The position numbers and the translations under genes were made by a program. Below are positions 29,700 to 40,827 of a stretch of DNA of 64,000 nt, one piece after another; within the stretch, counting starts at the first letter, position 1; each line of letters starts with the position of its first letter. The stretch spans positions 6,789,164 through 6,853,163 of the forward strand of contig OZ038320.1 of the NCBI GenBank assembly GCA_964035795.1, read 5' to 3'. The DNA is from Pterobdella sp. o SKG-2022. Its lineage: Eukaryota > Annelida > Clitellata > Hirudinida > Piscicolidae. Below the pieces are notes generated by a model. It ran no database searches. It was given only the letters and a program-made list of their open reading frames with translations, and was not told the DNA's origin.

Positions 29700-31978
29700 T
29701 ATGCTGTGGCATCTATGAAGAAAATTTTGCCCAGCTCAAATGCAAATGTACAGGAGATCGGGCCTGCAATAGGTTGGTAGTCCTCAATCTATATTGTTGT
29801 TTCCTTTAATAATAGTAATAATAACTATAATACTAAATAAAATTAATTATAATACTGAATAATCTTAATAATAATACTCTAATGATATTATTATTATTGG
29901 TAATAGTGATAATAAGTTTAATTTTGAAAGTTGAGGCTTCACTATTAATAAAACTAGTAAAAAATAATAACAATAATAATAGAAATAATAATAATGTATA
30001 ATGTTTATACTATCTCAATGTTGAATAATAATTATAAGAGCAATGCTTAATATTAAGATTGTAGGTATAGAATGCTGTTAACCCCAGATACTGGGGCATG
30101 TACAGAATTATAATCTAATTAAATTAATTAAAATCAAAGTAATTAGAAACATCAAAATCCAAATGTTCAATCATACTCATTCCCCGACTCTTCAAAAATA
30201 TCATTTGTCTAAACTGTCTGCAAATGCTCTTCAAACAAGCAGTCAGTTCCACTTTTTTTGATCACTGGTCAAAACAATGCATCTTTGGTGGGCTTCATGA
30301 TTTATTGGGGCTTCTAGTTATTGAATGAAATTTGAAATGATTTAAAAGTAAGTTAGCAAAAAAAAAGAGTAATAAGTATGTAAGTGAATAAATAGGTAAA
30401 TAAGAAAGTAAGTAAATAAATAAGTAAATCAGCCATTAGTGGATAATTTACGTTATAAAATTCATGTTTAATTTAAATGCTTGTTTTATTGGTTTTATTT
30501 TAGTTTTTAAATAATACGGTTTTCATCACTTTAGATAAATAATTGAAATATATAAACACCATCAATATTATTATCTTTTATTTTACCAATAAACTTCAAG
30601 TTTAAAAAAGAAAAAATGATGCCTTTAAAAAACTGTTTTGTATTATATATATAAAAAAGATACACTGGATCAATATACTTTTTCAACGAAGCTTTTCAAA
30701 ACTTTTCAGTTTTGAAGGCTCATACTGAAATTTATATGATAATTATAATAATATTTTTTTATTATCATTATTTGTATGATTATCATTACAGAACCACAAA
30801 CACATGTGAGGTGTATGGCAAGTGTTATGTCACCACATGGAGAAAAGAGGAAGGCATAGTGACTGAATATGGGTATTTAAAACAATAAAAACAAAAATTA
30901 AAAAATAACAATAGAAACGATAACGTAATAATGTTACTATTAATATAATAATAATAAAAAGCATCCAAATTATTTCATTGCTATTTCTTTGTTTTGCTCT
31001 TTCTTTTTCACCACCATCACCATTTTCACAGGTGTTACCCTGAAGAGGATTTGTTTCCCAAGGGCAACCCCTTCCAGTGCCACACCAACATCAAGATCAG
31101 TTATATCAACAGACTCACCTGTTGCCATGTTTGATTATCATTTTAAAAAAATTTTTCTTATTATTATTATTATTGAATTTCAATATTGTTATTATTGCTC
31201 AAAAACTAAAAAAGACGTTTCTTGTTAATTTTTTTTTTGTTTTTTTTATATTTTTGTTTCATTTCATGGTTGCTCAAATTTTCATTATTGCTTTCAAGCT
31301 TAGAATAATAATAATAATATCAATATAATAATAACGATAACAATAATAATATAAATGCAAATAACAATAAAAAAATCAATAAAATATTAATTTTTTTTGT
31401 TATCACCATCAGAACAGGGACTTGTGCAATGCTCTGCCAGAGAACTACCCAACTCTGGCTCCTCCCCCTCCAGCTTCAGCCCACCTCACTTTCTCCAATA
31501 TTAAAGGCATCACTATATAATAATAACAATAATAATATAATATTAATTAATAGTTATAATAGTAATAATTATTGGTTTATCAATATCTTCATTTCAAAAT
31601 TAATCTTTTTCTATCTATTAAACATTGAATTAATAACTCATCCCCTTTTTCTTCAATTTATCTATAACCATTCATCCACTCATCCATCCACCTACCCACT
31701 CATCACCATCTACCCTCTTATCCACCCATCAAATCAGAGGTATCAATAACAGTAACGGTAGTAGTTCTGGGGTTGGTGCTCTTATCATTGGGGATACTGG
31801 TGACGAAGAAAGTGTCAAAAGATCGAAAGAAATACAATGAGAATAGTATGAACGTAGAAGAAAATAAACTAACTAACCGAGAAAACAATAATAATAATAT
31901 TAATAATAAAAATAAAAACAACATCAATAATAATCAAAACAAAGGATATTGCGTTAAAAACGACTCAGACATTCTAAG
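29700..31978 (+). CDS. TGFBR1/ACVR1B-like: Type I receptor: ectodomain and transmembrane exons
   Basis: Exons 29700-29772 ([12 protein letters not shown]), 30792-30872 ([13 protein letters not shown]), 31032-31128 ([13 protein letters not shown]...RLTCCH), 31413-31506 ([13 protein letters not shown]), 31738-31978. The cysteine pattern, with CxC...C..C...CC and a final DLCN, is the three-finger activin-receptor domain. The last exon has the helix [16 protein letters not shown] followed by a basic stop-transfer KKVSKDRKK and an Asn/Lys-rich juxtamembrane region. The intron 31507-31737 seems to start with GC rather than GT; no GT donor before the in-frame stop keeps the phase. A first exon with the signal peptide is still needed upstream (phase 1). 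Confidence 0.85.
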
Positions 31979-33251
31979 GTGTGTGTGCTGGTCATATTTT
32001 TATTATTTCATTATTACTGTCATTTTTTTTTCTGTTATTTTTTTACCATCGTCGTCTTAGTATGAAAAAAATTATTCTTACTATTGTCATTTCAACTTTT
32101 TTCGTCTTTTATTTACCATTATTAATCATAATAACAATAATTTTATTATTATTACTATTATCATCATCACTAGGAGTGACGACATGAGGCCCCTGGTAGG
32201 TAGCACAGAGTGCACCAATGTCAAATATGACCTGTCCAAGTCCTCCTGCTCTGGAGCTGGTATGAACATTATAATAATACTAAAACAAGAATAAATATGA
32301 ACGATAATAATAAACAATAATAAGGATAAACAGTAATAATAATGAATAATAAAACAACTTTGTACTACTTCTTCCAAACCTCGAATTTATTTGAAAAGTT
32401 ATCTACAAGCTCAAGATCACAACCACCAAAAATCATAATCACAACCACCGCAGGCATTCCTTTATGTAACCTGAGGACCATCTCAGAGCAAGTGAAGTTG
32501 GAGGAGGTGGTAGGTACTGGCAAGTATGGAGAGGTGTGGAAAGGGGTGTGGCTAGGTGGGTTCGTGTTGTTTTATTTGTATCACTGATTGTTCTTTTTAA
32601 ACTTATTATCATTTTTTATTTCAACCAATATCACGTTTTTATTATTTTTATAGTTATTTTTATTTTATTTTAATATTTAAAAAATTTTTATTTGCAAAAA
32701 TAAAAAAATTCTCCTTCTTAAACTATTTATCCCTTGCAGCACTATAGATTGTATTATGTTATTCTTTTTTCTATCATTATTTTTATTATTATTATTATTA
32801 TCTTTATTGTTATTATTATAAAGGTGATTATGTGGCTGTGAAAATTTTCCATTCAAGAGAGGAAAGTTCTTGGTTGAGAGAATCTCAGGTAATAATAATA
32901 GTTATTATCATTATTATTTAATCATTATTAGTATTTATATTTTTAAATAATATTAATAATAATTAATGTTATTATTAAAAAACAGATATATCAGACCACA
33001 ATGTTGCGGCATGAATTCATTTTGGGATTTATTGCATCTGATAATAAGGGTAATAATAATAATGACAAGGTTTTAATGAAAAATATTGATATACTTGAAC
33101 ATTTCAGAGATATCTTATGTATGTTTTGTATAGCAATTAAACTTTAAAAACATTAATTGAGGATTTACACATTTTTTAAAATAAAAGCTAGATACTTGAA
33201 CATAAATTTTTTATCGTTGTTCTGTCAAATAGCTATCTATCTATCTATCTG

Positions 33252-33312
<61 letters not shown>

Positions 33313-36244
33313 TTATATCTATCTATCTATCTATATTTATCTTTCTATCTATCTATTTACCTATTTATATTTATATCTATCTATCTATATCTAGAATCTA
33401 TCTATCTATCTATTTACCTATTTATATTTATATCTATCTATCTATCTATATCTAGAATCTATCTATCTATCTATTTACCTATTTATATTTATATCTATCT
33501 ATCTATCTATATCTAGAATCTATCTATCTATCTATTTACCTATTTATCTATCTTATTTGCGTACAGACATAGGAACTTGGACTCAACTGTGGCTTGTCAC
33601 TGACTACCATCCATATGGAAGGTGAAAGGAGTATAATTAAGAAACAGAATATCAAATCATCATGAGAACAATTTATAAAGAAATAATAAAGAGTAATTAA
33701 TCAAAAAGAATAATATTTATATAATGATAAAAAACATGAATATATCAATAATAATAATAATAATAATGATAAAAACAATAATAATCACAGTTTGTTTGAT
33801 TACCTGGGCTCGCACACAGTCACCATGGAGTCGGCATTGTCAATGATGTTCAGCCTCGCTTCAGGTGACTAATCATAATAATAATTGTAATAATAAGAAT
33901 TATTGTTTCTATTTTAAAAATATAATATTAATAAATATAATTCTGTAAGTATTAAGTAAAATTAAATCTAGTTTATATTTTTCTCGAGTTATCAAGATAA
34001 TTTGTCTTATTAATTTTCAATAATTGTTCCTTTTTGGCAACTTTTTATCTTAATTTTTTTTCTCATTTCCATAAAAGCTTCATTTATATTCCAGGATTGG
34101 CTCATTTGCACAATGCTATACCTGGAACTCAAGGTTTATTCATAATAATGAATATTATTTTCATCTTTAATAATAATAATATTATTATTATTAATACAAT
34201 TACTTCCAATTTATATTTATATTTTTTGAGTATTTTTGACATCTTTCATTAACTGATGACTATTATCATGTATCATTTTTTGTTCTTTTACTTAAAATCA
34301 TGTTTCAGGAAAGCCCGGCATAGCTCATCGGGACCTTAAATCAAAGAATGTATTGGTCAAGAACAACCTCACTTGCTGCATAGCTGATCTGGGATTGGCT
34401 GTCAAGCAAGAAGCTAACAGCTCATTGGTCGATATAGCTGTTAATAACAATCGTATTGGTACAAAACGATACATGGCTCCCGAAATTCTGACCAATAGCA
34501 TTGACTTTTCATCTTTTCAGTCTTTCATGCAGGTGGGAGTGGTTTTTATTTATTTTTTATTTCTTTTATTAGTTATCATGGTTTTTATTTTTTTGAAGCA
34601 GCACCCTCTTTTCTTAAAAAGTATTGTAAATATTTCTTTTTTCTTCTCTATCTCCCATCTTCTTTTTTTTCAATTTCTACTCACTTCCTTCTTTATCGCC
34701 AACATTATCATCATCATCTTTAGGCCGACGTGTACTCAATGTCCTTATGCTTCTGGGAGATAATGAGAAGGTGCCAAGATTGCAACTGTGAGTCATAATA
34801 ATAAGAATAACAATACCAATGGTGTTAGGTGTCTTTTGTGGAAGGGTTACATATGACCATACTCAATATATTGGTGATACAACTGGATTCAAAAATATGA
34901 CATCTTCTTTATTATAATAAAAATGTTGATAGTAATATTTATGTACGTAAGTCTGATGCTATTTCACTCTTTCTTGTTCAGAAAAATTGTTTATTTTGTA
35001 TAAATGAGCAAAACTCATTCAAATGAAAAAAAATAACAATAATATCAATAAAATTAACAACACCAATAATAATCCTCAATATCACAGCAACAACGTTGAG
35101 CTACCAACTGCCGTACTTCGACAGTGTGCCCTCTGACCCTACCCTGGAGGAGATGACCAAAGCTGTAGTCACTAAGGGTATCAGGCCTTCTATTGAACAA
35201 CAATGGATCAAGGATAAAGTGGGTGGTGTGGTTGGGTGATTTGGGGGTGAAGAAGGGCGGTGTGGTGGTGGTGGTAGTAGAGATGGTGTGGTGGTGGTAG
35301 TGGGGGTGGTGTGGTGGGGCTGAAATAAGGTAGTTGATTTCGGGGTGGTGGGGATAAAAGATGTAGGAAATAACAAAATTAATAAGAAATAGTCAATGTA
35401 AAATTATTGTGTTATTTTGAAGTTTTCATATCCTTCTAATCAATCTTCATTAGTGACAAATATATAAACAAATAAATATTGTTGAGATTAGAAAAATAAT
35501 CGCTAGGTGGCTAATTCAATCCGTATCATAATGGAAGAGTGCTGGATGCTTAGCGGACCTTCTAGGAGGACATCTTTCAAAGTTATTATTATTTCGATTT
35601 TTATTATTATTATTATTGTTACTTTATTTTTTTCCAAGATTTTTATTGTTTTTGTTATCATTTTCATTATTGTTTTTTTCTCTTCATCCGAGGTTATTAT
35701 TTGTCATTATATCTGTTATTGTGGTTTAAGAGTCCTTGTCATTGATATAAATGAGAAAACACTGTTTTTTATTTTCAAAAGCCTGAAGCTTTTCGTGAGA
35801 TGAACTTACATTATCAAGTATTTACCTCATGGAAAACTACGTGCATTCAAATGGAAATTTTAACAGTTTTTCAATTCAATTTTTTTGTTTGTTTTTTTTT
35901 TTTATTTTCTTTTTATACTCATTAGATTTTCTTATCTACTTATAATTATTATTTTTTTGTTTTTGGAATTCTTTTTTCCCTTTTAGGTCAAAAAGGATCT
36001 TTTTACACTCTTACACCGAAACGATGCAGTAGTTACTAATGAAGACAATATTAATATAATCAATAAAAATAACAACATAATGAATAATAATAATAATAAT
36101 AATAATTTTGACATTTGTTTTTATAGTAATGAAATTAGCGATAAAAATATGAAGAACAACAGTTATATTAAAATGAATGATAATAAAATGTCTCCTCGCC
36201 ATCTTGTCAATTGTCATACTGAAGAGAAAAGTTCCATGGTTTAG
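29700..36244 (+). CDS. TGFBR1/ACVR1B-like: Activin/TGF-beta type I receptor Ser/Thr kinase (ALK4/5/7-like), 5' exon missing
   Basis: Single-pass membrane receptor that is phosphorylated by a type II receptor on its GS segment and then phosphorylates receptor Smads (family knowledge). I chained 17 exons with matching phases to the stop TAG at 36242-36244, giving about 606 residues after the missing signal-peptide exon. Domains: Cys-rich ectodomain, TM helix, GS segment, complete kinase, then an Asn-rich tail not typical of the family. The kinase strings are type I specific: DLGLA instead of DFG, the TQLWLV core and GTKRYMAPE. The L45-loop text ASDNKDIGTW resembles the ADNKDNGTW of ALK4/5/7, implying Smad2/3 rather than BMP signalling. 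It diverges head-to-head from the SLC12 gene. Confidence 0.93.
30065..30135 (-). repeat. Repeat family A, short end fragment
   Basis: Contains AACCCCAGATACTGGGGCAT followed by GTACAGAATTATAATCTAAT, matching the right end of the reverse-oriented copy at 24345-24690. It sits in the first visible intron of the receptor gene. Confidence 0.65.
32174..35581 (+). CDS. TGFBR1/ACVR1B-like: Type I receptor: GS segment and kinase exons
   Basis: Exons 32174-32259 (GS segment, [11 protein letters not shown]), 32454-32555 ([16 protein letters not shown], glycine loop), 32824-32888 ([16 protein letters not shown], catalytic Lys), 32986-33049 ([14 protein letters not shown]), 33567-33621 ([17 protein letters not shown]), 33791-33864 ([16 protein letters not shown]), 34095-34133 ([12 protein letters not shown]), 34309-34532 ([31 protein letters not shown]), 34724-34787 ([17 protein letters not shown]), 35088-35218 ([14 protein letters not shown]...RPSIEQQW), 35507-35581 ([17 protein letters not shown]). 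All catalytic landmarks are present, so it should be an active kinase. Confidence 0.94.
33230..33553. repeat. CTAT microsatellite with a 61-base higher-order repeat
   Basis: A nearly pure CTAT run (33233-33311) passes into a minisatellite in which a CTAGAATCTATCTATCTATC landmark recurs at 33391, 33452 and 33513, i.e. every 61 bases. It lies in the receptor intron just 5' of exon 33567-33621. Long Tyr/Leu/Ser/Ile reading frames here are artefacts. Confidence 0.9.
35987..36244 (+). CDS. TGFBR1/ACVR1B-like: Type I receptor: last exon with Asn-rich tail
   Basis: It begins [11 protein letters not shown], which is the expected end of the kinase (the IKKTLxxL position), then continues for about 74 residues with two Asn-rich runs (encoded by AAT/AAC repeats at about 36035-36108) to HTEEKSSMV and TAG. 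Known type I receptors stop roughly ten residues after this helix. The frame is open through the repeat and phase-consistent with the previous exon, so the tail is probably translated. Confidence 0.8.
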   Translation, partial: VKKDLFTLLHRNDAVVTNEDNINIINKNNNIMNNNNNNNNFDICFYSNEISDKNMKNNSYIKMNDNKMSPRHLVNCHTEEKSSMV

Positions 36245-36484
36245 ATTCGCTTATGATAATGTTTTTATTTTGATTATATCAATATTCATTATTATACAAG
36301 TTTTTTTCTTTATTACAATGTTGTTTGTTGATTTTGTCAAAATCAATTTTTCATTAATATTATTGTTTGAGTTTATATCTGTATTGTATTCATTTGTTTA
36401 TCATTGATTAGAGCCCATTTGTATCTCTACTTGAAATTTTTTCTATTCTTAGCATTTTTTATGTCAATATGCTCCGCGTCTAAA

Positions 36485-36585
36485 CTTGTTGGCGCAATGG
36501 CTAGAGAACTTGCTTTCAACCCAAAACTTGTTTGATTTTAATCCGAAGATTGTAGATTCAATTCCCGCTGATATCAAGTTAAATG
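36485..36585 (+). repeat. tRNA-like SINE head
   Basis: TTGGCGCAATGGCTAGAG fits a polymerase III box A (TRGCNNAGTGG-like) and GTAGATTCAATTCCC fits box B, 63 bases apart. The rest of a tRNA fold is poor. It differs from the tRNA-Ile-type SINE elsewhere in the window, so it may be a second family. Confidence 0.4.
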
Positions 36586-36682
36586 GTATCCAGCCTTTTC
36601 GCATCGGAATTACTATATTGTTTAAAATCAAATATTATTATGCTGTATATGGTTGATTGAAAGTTAAATATTTTAAGTTTTT

Positions 36683-36761
36683 GAGTACATTTAAGAACAC
36701 TAAAAAATTTCATACAAAGCTTTGTATCTTAATAAAATTCATTAGTGTTCATAATTGTACT
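36683..36761. mobile_element. Short foldback element
   Basis: GAGTACATTTAAGAACACTAA at the left faces TTAGTGTTCATAATTGTACTC at the right. The centre has ACAAAGCTTTGTATCTTAATAA, shared with the foldback at 53659-53805. Confidence 0.65.
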
Positions 36762-37597
36762 CATTTCATGTGGCTAGTGGAAAATTGTTGAGTTTTGTTG
36801 ATATTGAAAGTGAAAAATGAATGAATTAAAAATAGAAAAATTAATTTTGCATTTATGTTTTTTTGTACTGTTTTTAGTTCAGTTGTGTTTTTCTGTTATA
36901 TGTTTAAACTATTTGTTATTGTTATTTTGCATCAAAATCTTTGTGACTTAATCAACCGGATAGATTCTTCATTTCCTGTCATTAATCTCAGCGTTCTAAA
37001 ATATACATGTAACAATATCCTTAATAATAATAATAATGTTTCATAAATCACAAATATTTTTTTATTATTATTGTTATCACTGAATTTTTATTGGTTTTTT
37101 TTTTCGTTTTTTTCCATTAAATACTGGTCGTTTAGTGAGTTTCAACCATTATTTCAATAATTTTTTAAATTTTATTAGTTATTTTGTTTTTTTTTATTAT
37201 AAATTATTATTGGTTTTTCAACATTATTAGATGCTTGTAATAAATGTATAAAAATCTTAATTTAATATTTTTTACTAAATATGCAAACTAATTTAAATAA
37301 TCAATTTAATTTTTCAAGTTCAAAAATAATCATAATAAAAAATAGAAAAAATCATAAAAGGTTTTTCAAAAAAGTAATTTTGATCATAAAACCAAAGCTC
37401 CGTCTATTTTCTAGTGTCGCTGTCGTGATTTTAATTCACCTTTAAACCGCTTCTAGTTCTCGTTGTTGATTTAGATTTTAAAATTAAATTTTTTATGATA
37501 CATTTCACTAGCAAATTTTTCTTTTTGATACTTAATTTCAATCTTATGTTTAAAAGTCAACTTCAAGAAAAGGTCAGAACTTGGAGTTAGATACAAA

Positions 37598-39059
37598 ATG
37601 TTATTGAAAAATGCAATTAAAGGATTGACAAAGTTAACGAAAACCAAATCAACATTTGAAACGCAAAAGCTTCTCCAAAAAAGTTTTCAAACAACATATA
37701 GACACATCCATTCATTAAGGAATGAAAACTCAAAAAAACTGCTTCTAAACAGTTCACTTCCTTCAAGCACACTTTTTTCAACCTTGCAATCTTCAACTCA
37801 TCATGTTTTTCATAATTTTTCTACCAACAACAAAGAATTGTAAGTTATTTTTTAGGGTGACTGGGTATTGTTTGTCGCCTATAAAATTTTGAGGTTTACG
37901 CCACTATAGGGACATTCATAATTGTATTAATTTACTACATTCATCCCTTTAAACAAACTAAACTTTGCTCAAAATGAGTTTTACAGATTAAAATTTTCAG
38001 TTTTGCTTCTTTACTGTACATAAATTTGACTCATATTTATTAAAGGTATTCTTTACTTTTAGAAAACAAACTAAAAATAAAAGCTTCATATTATTATCAC
38101 TATCTTCATTCCCATCATTATCATACTTCAACCATTATCAACATTATTATAATTTTTACCATATCCATTACTATAACCATTTTCACCACCACCATCATAT
38201 TGCAGAATAACCCTCCATTTTATCCTGCCATCTGGTGAGAAAACTACCACCACAGCCCCTGTAGGAAAAAACATTCTTGACGTTGTTCTTGATAATAACA
38301 TTGATGTTGATGGCTTTGGTTGGTTTTGTTTTCATTTTTTTTGTTATATAGGCATTCATGTATTTTGATCACCTTTTAAATAGGCACAACCACCCACAAT
38401 ATCTTACCACACAACTTCATAATATTACAACCCACCACAATATCACACCACACAGCTACCAAAAACACCACAACCATCCCACATCATTACACAACTAATC
38501 ACAACATCATCATGCAACCACTCACACCACCATCACCACCACAACATCATACAATTACCTCACAACACACCACCAAATTCTCAGGAGCATGTGAAGGCAC
38601 ACTAGCTTGTTCTACATGCCATGTAGTCTTCTCAAAAGAAGACTTCAACAGTATTGGGAAGGAGGCATGTGATGAAGAGCTCGATATGCTTGACCTGGCT
38701 TTTGGCCTTACACCTACGTTTGTTTTTTTATTGTTTTTTTATTATTATTGTTTATGTTTGCAATTACTATTATAATTGTTCATATTCTCATTTATTGACG
38801 TAGGATAGTCTAAATTAAATTGTAAGGTCAACAAAAAAAAGTATTTATTCAAAATTTTTCAATGATAATTATTATTATTATTATTGTTTCTATTTTCAAT
38901 TATTAATGTTGTTTTTTTTTCGTTTTCATCATTGGCATCTTGTAATTATAATAATTATTTTTATTGTTCATTAGATCCAGACTTGGCTGTCAAATAGTAT
39001 TGACCAAAGAGATGGATGGTTGGGTTATTGAGGTGCCCACGTCAGTTGATGCTAGATGA
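37598..39059 (+). CDS. FDX1-like: Mitochondrial [2Fe-2S] ferredoxin, adrenodoxin type (FDX1-like), complete
   Basis: Electron carrier of the mitochondrial matrix between NADPH-ferredoxin reductase and P450 or Fe-S/lipoyl biosynthesis enzymes (family knowledge). Four exons with matching phases: 37598-37839, 38206-38318, 38585-38717, 38975-39059; 573 nt, 190 residues. The first about 80 residues are basic, Ser/Thr/Leu-rich and lack acidic residues at the start, as a mitochondrial presequence. Then [31 protein letters not shown] and [16 protein letters not shown] give the four cluster ligands C121, C127, C130 and C168. [14 protein letters not shown] is the acidic partner-binding helix; DGFGACEG and the LDLAFGLT text fit FDX1 better than FDX2. 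The ATG follows an in-frame-stop-rich leader and is the only sensible start. Confidence 0.96.
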
Positions 39060-40684
39060 TAATAACATTAATAATAATATTTATCATAATAATTATAATA
39101 TTAACAATGATTTAATAAAAAGAATAAGGCAAATAATAAAAAAGAATGATATTGCTAAAAGTAATGAAAACAATAATAATAATAATAAAGATGACAATAA
39201 TGCGAATAATAATAATAATATACAGTACAATAATAAGAATGACAATAATGTAAATAATAAAAATCAATATGATAATAGTAATAATAATATAAGAATATCA
39301 TTGGTCATATTTACACCTTCAAACTCCAGTAACTGATGTTTCTCGAGACTGTCCAAAAATCTTGAAAAGTTTAATCTATCATGGGTTTGAGCAAATCATG
39401 AAAAAATAATAGGTTTTGAATAAAAGTGTCGGAATTCTTCAGTTATTAAAAAAGTTTACAAAAATGACCTCCAAGATGCTTCTTATTTTCTTTTCATAGT
39501 CTGCTTTCCTTCACCAAAGTTTGAGCCACAGTTTGAAACGAATTAAACAAAATTAATTATGATGGCGTTTTATAAACGTTATTAAAACACGTAGCTAATT
39601 AATTTACCTTTAAAAGTTATGGGTTTTCTAGTTGAAATTATGAAAGGGATATTTTTAATCGTTTTTTTTAAATTCTATATTTTGTATTAGCTGAAAAATA
39701 CAACAATAATAAAATTTTTGACTGTACTTGTTCTTACCTTCTCTATTTCTAACCTGATCTGATAAGAAATCCGTTAATAAATATTGATAGCGGAAAAACG
39801 CCTTCTAAAAACTAAAAAGCATGGAATTTATTTCAACTCATGGAACTAGTTCACAAAGTGAAAGTTAAGTCGTTGTAGGGAGTTTTGCTCGCATTTCATG
39901 AATGATTCAGTTTGAGTTTTATAATAATTTTTTTTGAGATAAAAATTATATATAAAAGTCATCATTGGTATTTAAAATAGGTTTGGTGCAGACGTATTTA
40001 AAATAATTAAGAGTTATGTTTAAACTTAGTTTGAACTGGAAAGTTCTATACAAGCGTAGAACCAAAAGACCATTACTGATAATATTAATGCGGAGAAACA
40101 GTTTAAAAAGTACGCAGACCCGAACAGTTCATGATTTCATCTGGAGAAATTTAATGATAAAAGAACCGACTGATGGAAAGTAATGAAAAAACAACACCCC
40201 TTTGTCACATGGATCAACAAGAACGTTTTTAGAAGTTTGCAGTAGGTTTCCAAATATCAAAAATTGTGCTACCTACTCTCCAAAATATCTCGCAAATAAT
40301 TATTACGAAGAAGAAATATAAGTAATCTACGTGGTGTCTTGACACCTCTGAATATAGTAATGTGGTAAACAAAAAGTAGCTGCTTTTTCATTATGTTTAC
40401 GCTCAGACAAAACTGTGATAAAAGTAAAAATATAAAATACTTTCGATAAAATCGTCGAAAGCAGATCAAAGGTCTGAAAAATCCAAAAGCGAACCTAGAG
40501 TGGTGACATTAAGATCACAGAATCAATGGAGGTATGGAATGGACATAGAGAACCATTAAAGTTGAGACTTAAGTTTGTTAAACACAAAAAAAATTTTTCA
40601 ATTCTATTTTCAAATTAATTAAAAAATAAAACGCATCATTTATTGGAAATATTTAACTTAAATTAATAACAGCTTTCAAAACAG
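39060..40684. other. Ferredoxin 3' flank; no further gene assigned
   Basis: An AATAAA at 39419-39424 could serve the ferredoxin transcript. The Asn-rich frame at 39061-39336 follows directly on the ferredoxin stop and is AAT-repeat 3'UTR. A minus-strand frame at 40269-40469 has a signal-peptide-like hydrophobic stretch, but no context supports it. Confidence 0.5.
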
Positions 40685-40827
40685 TGAAATGATCAATATG
40701 GTTGACAAGGGTGGTCGAATCCATGAATGCGAGGAACAAAACACTGAAGTTCCTGTTCAAACAAAAATATTTGGATGGGACAGTGATTACATAACTTGGT
40801 GCGAAGCCAGTGTCCATTTCGAATACG
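40685..40827 (+). CDS. Orphan ectodomain-module exon (third paralog of the 44-54 kb pair)
   Basis: A 143-nt exon between TTTCAAAACAG and G|GTAATT that enters in phase 2 and leaves in phase 1. It encodes EMINMVDKGGRIHECEEQN...IFGWDSDYITWCEASVHFEY. Exon 44775-44917 has exactly the same length and phases, and exon 50128-50273 has 146 nt and the same phases. All three share a C..(K/E)..C or C..E pair, a central W 14-20 residues later and an aromatic end before the donor. It is therefore a module of the same unknown family, either from a further upstream copy of the gene or from extra ectodomain repeats of the plus-strand gene. I could not find its TM exon. Confidence 0.5.

Larger units (their letters stand above)
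36245..37597. other. Receptor 3' flank and ferredoxin 5' flank
   Basis: Contains a tRNA-like head at 36485-36585 and a small foldback at 36683-36761, described separately. No other exon is supported. Confidence 0.5.

Noticed and set aside
39061..39336. Asn-rich protein-coding frame after the ferredoxin
   Set aside because: It lies directly after the ferredoxin stop codon in AAT-repeat 3'UTR; no splice site or start context supports translation.
40269..40469. Minus-strand signal-peptide exon
   Set aside because: It has a hydrophobic stretch, but lies on the wrong strand for the neighbouring plus-strand modules and beyond the 3' end of the minus-strand gene.
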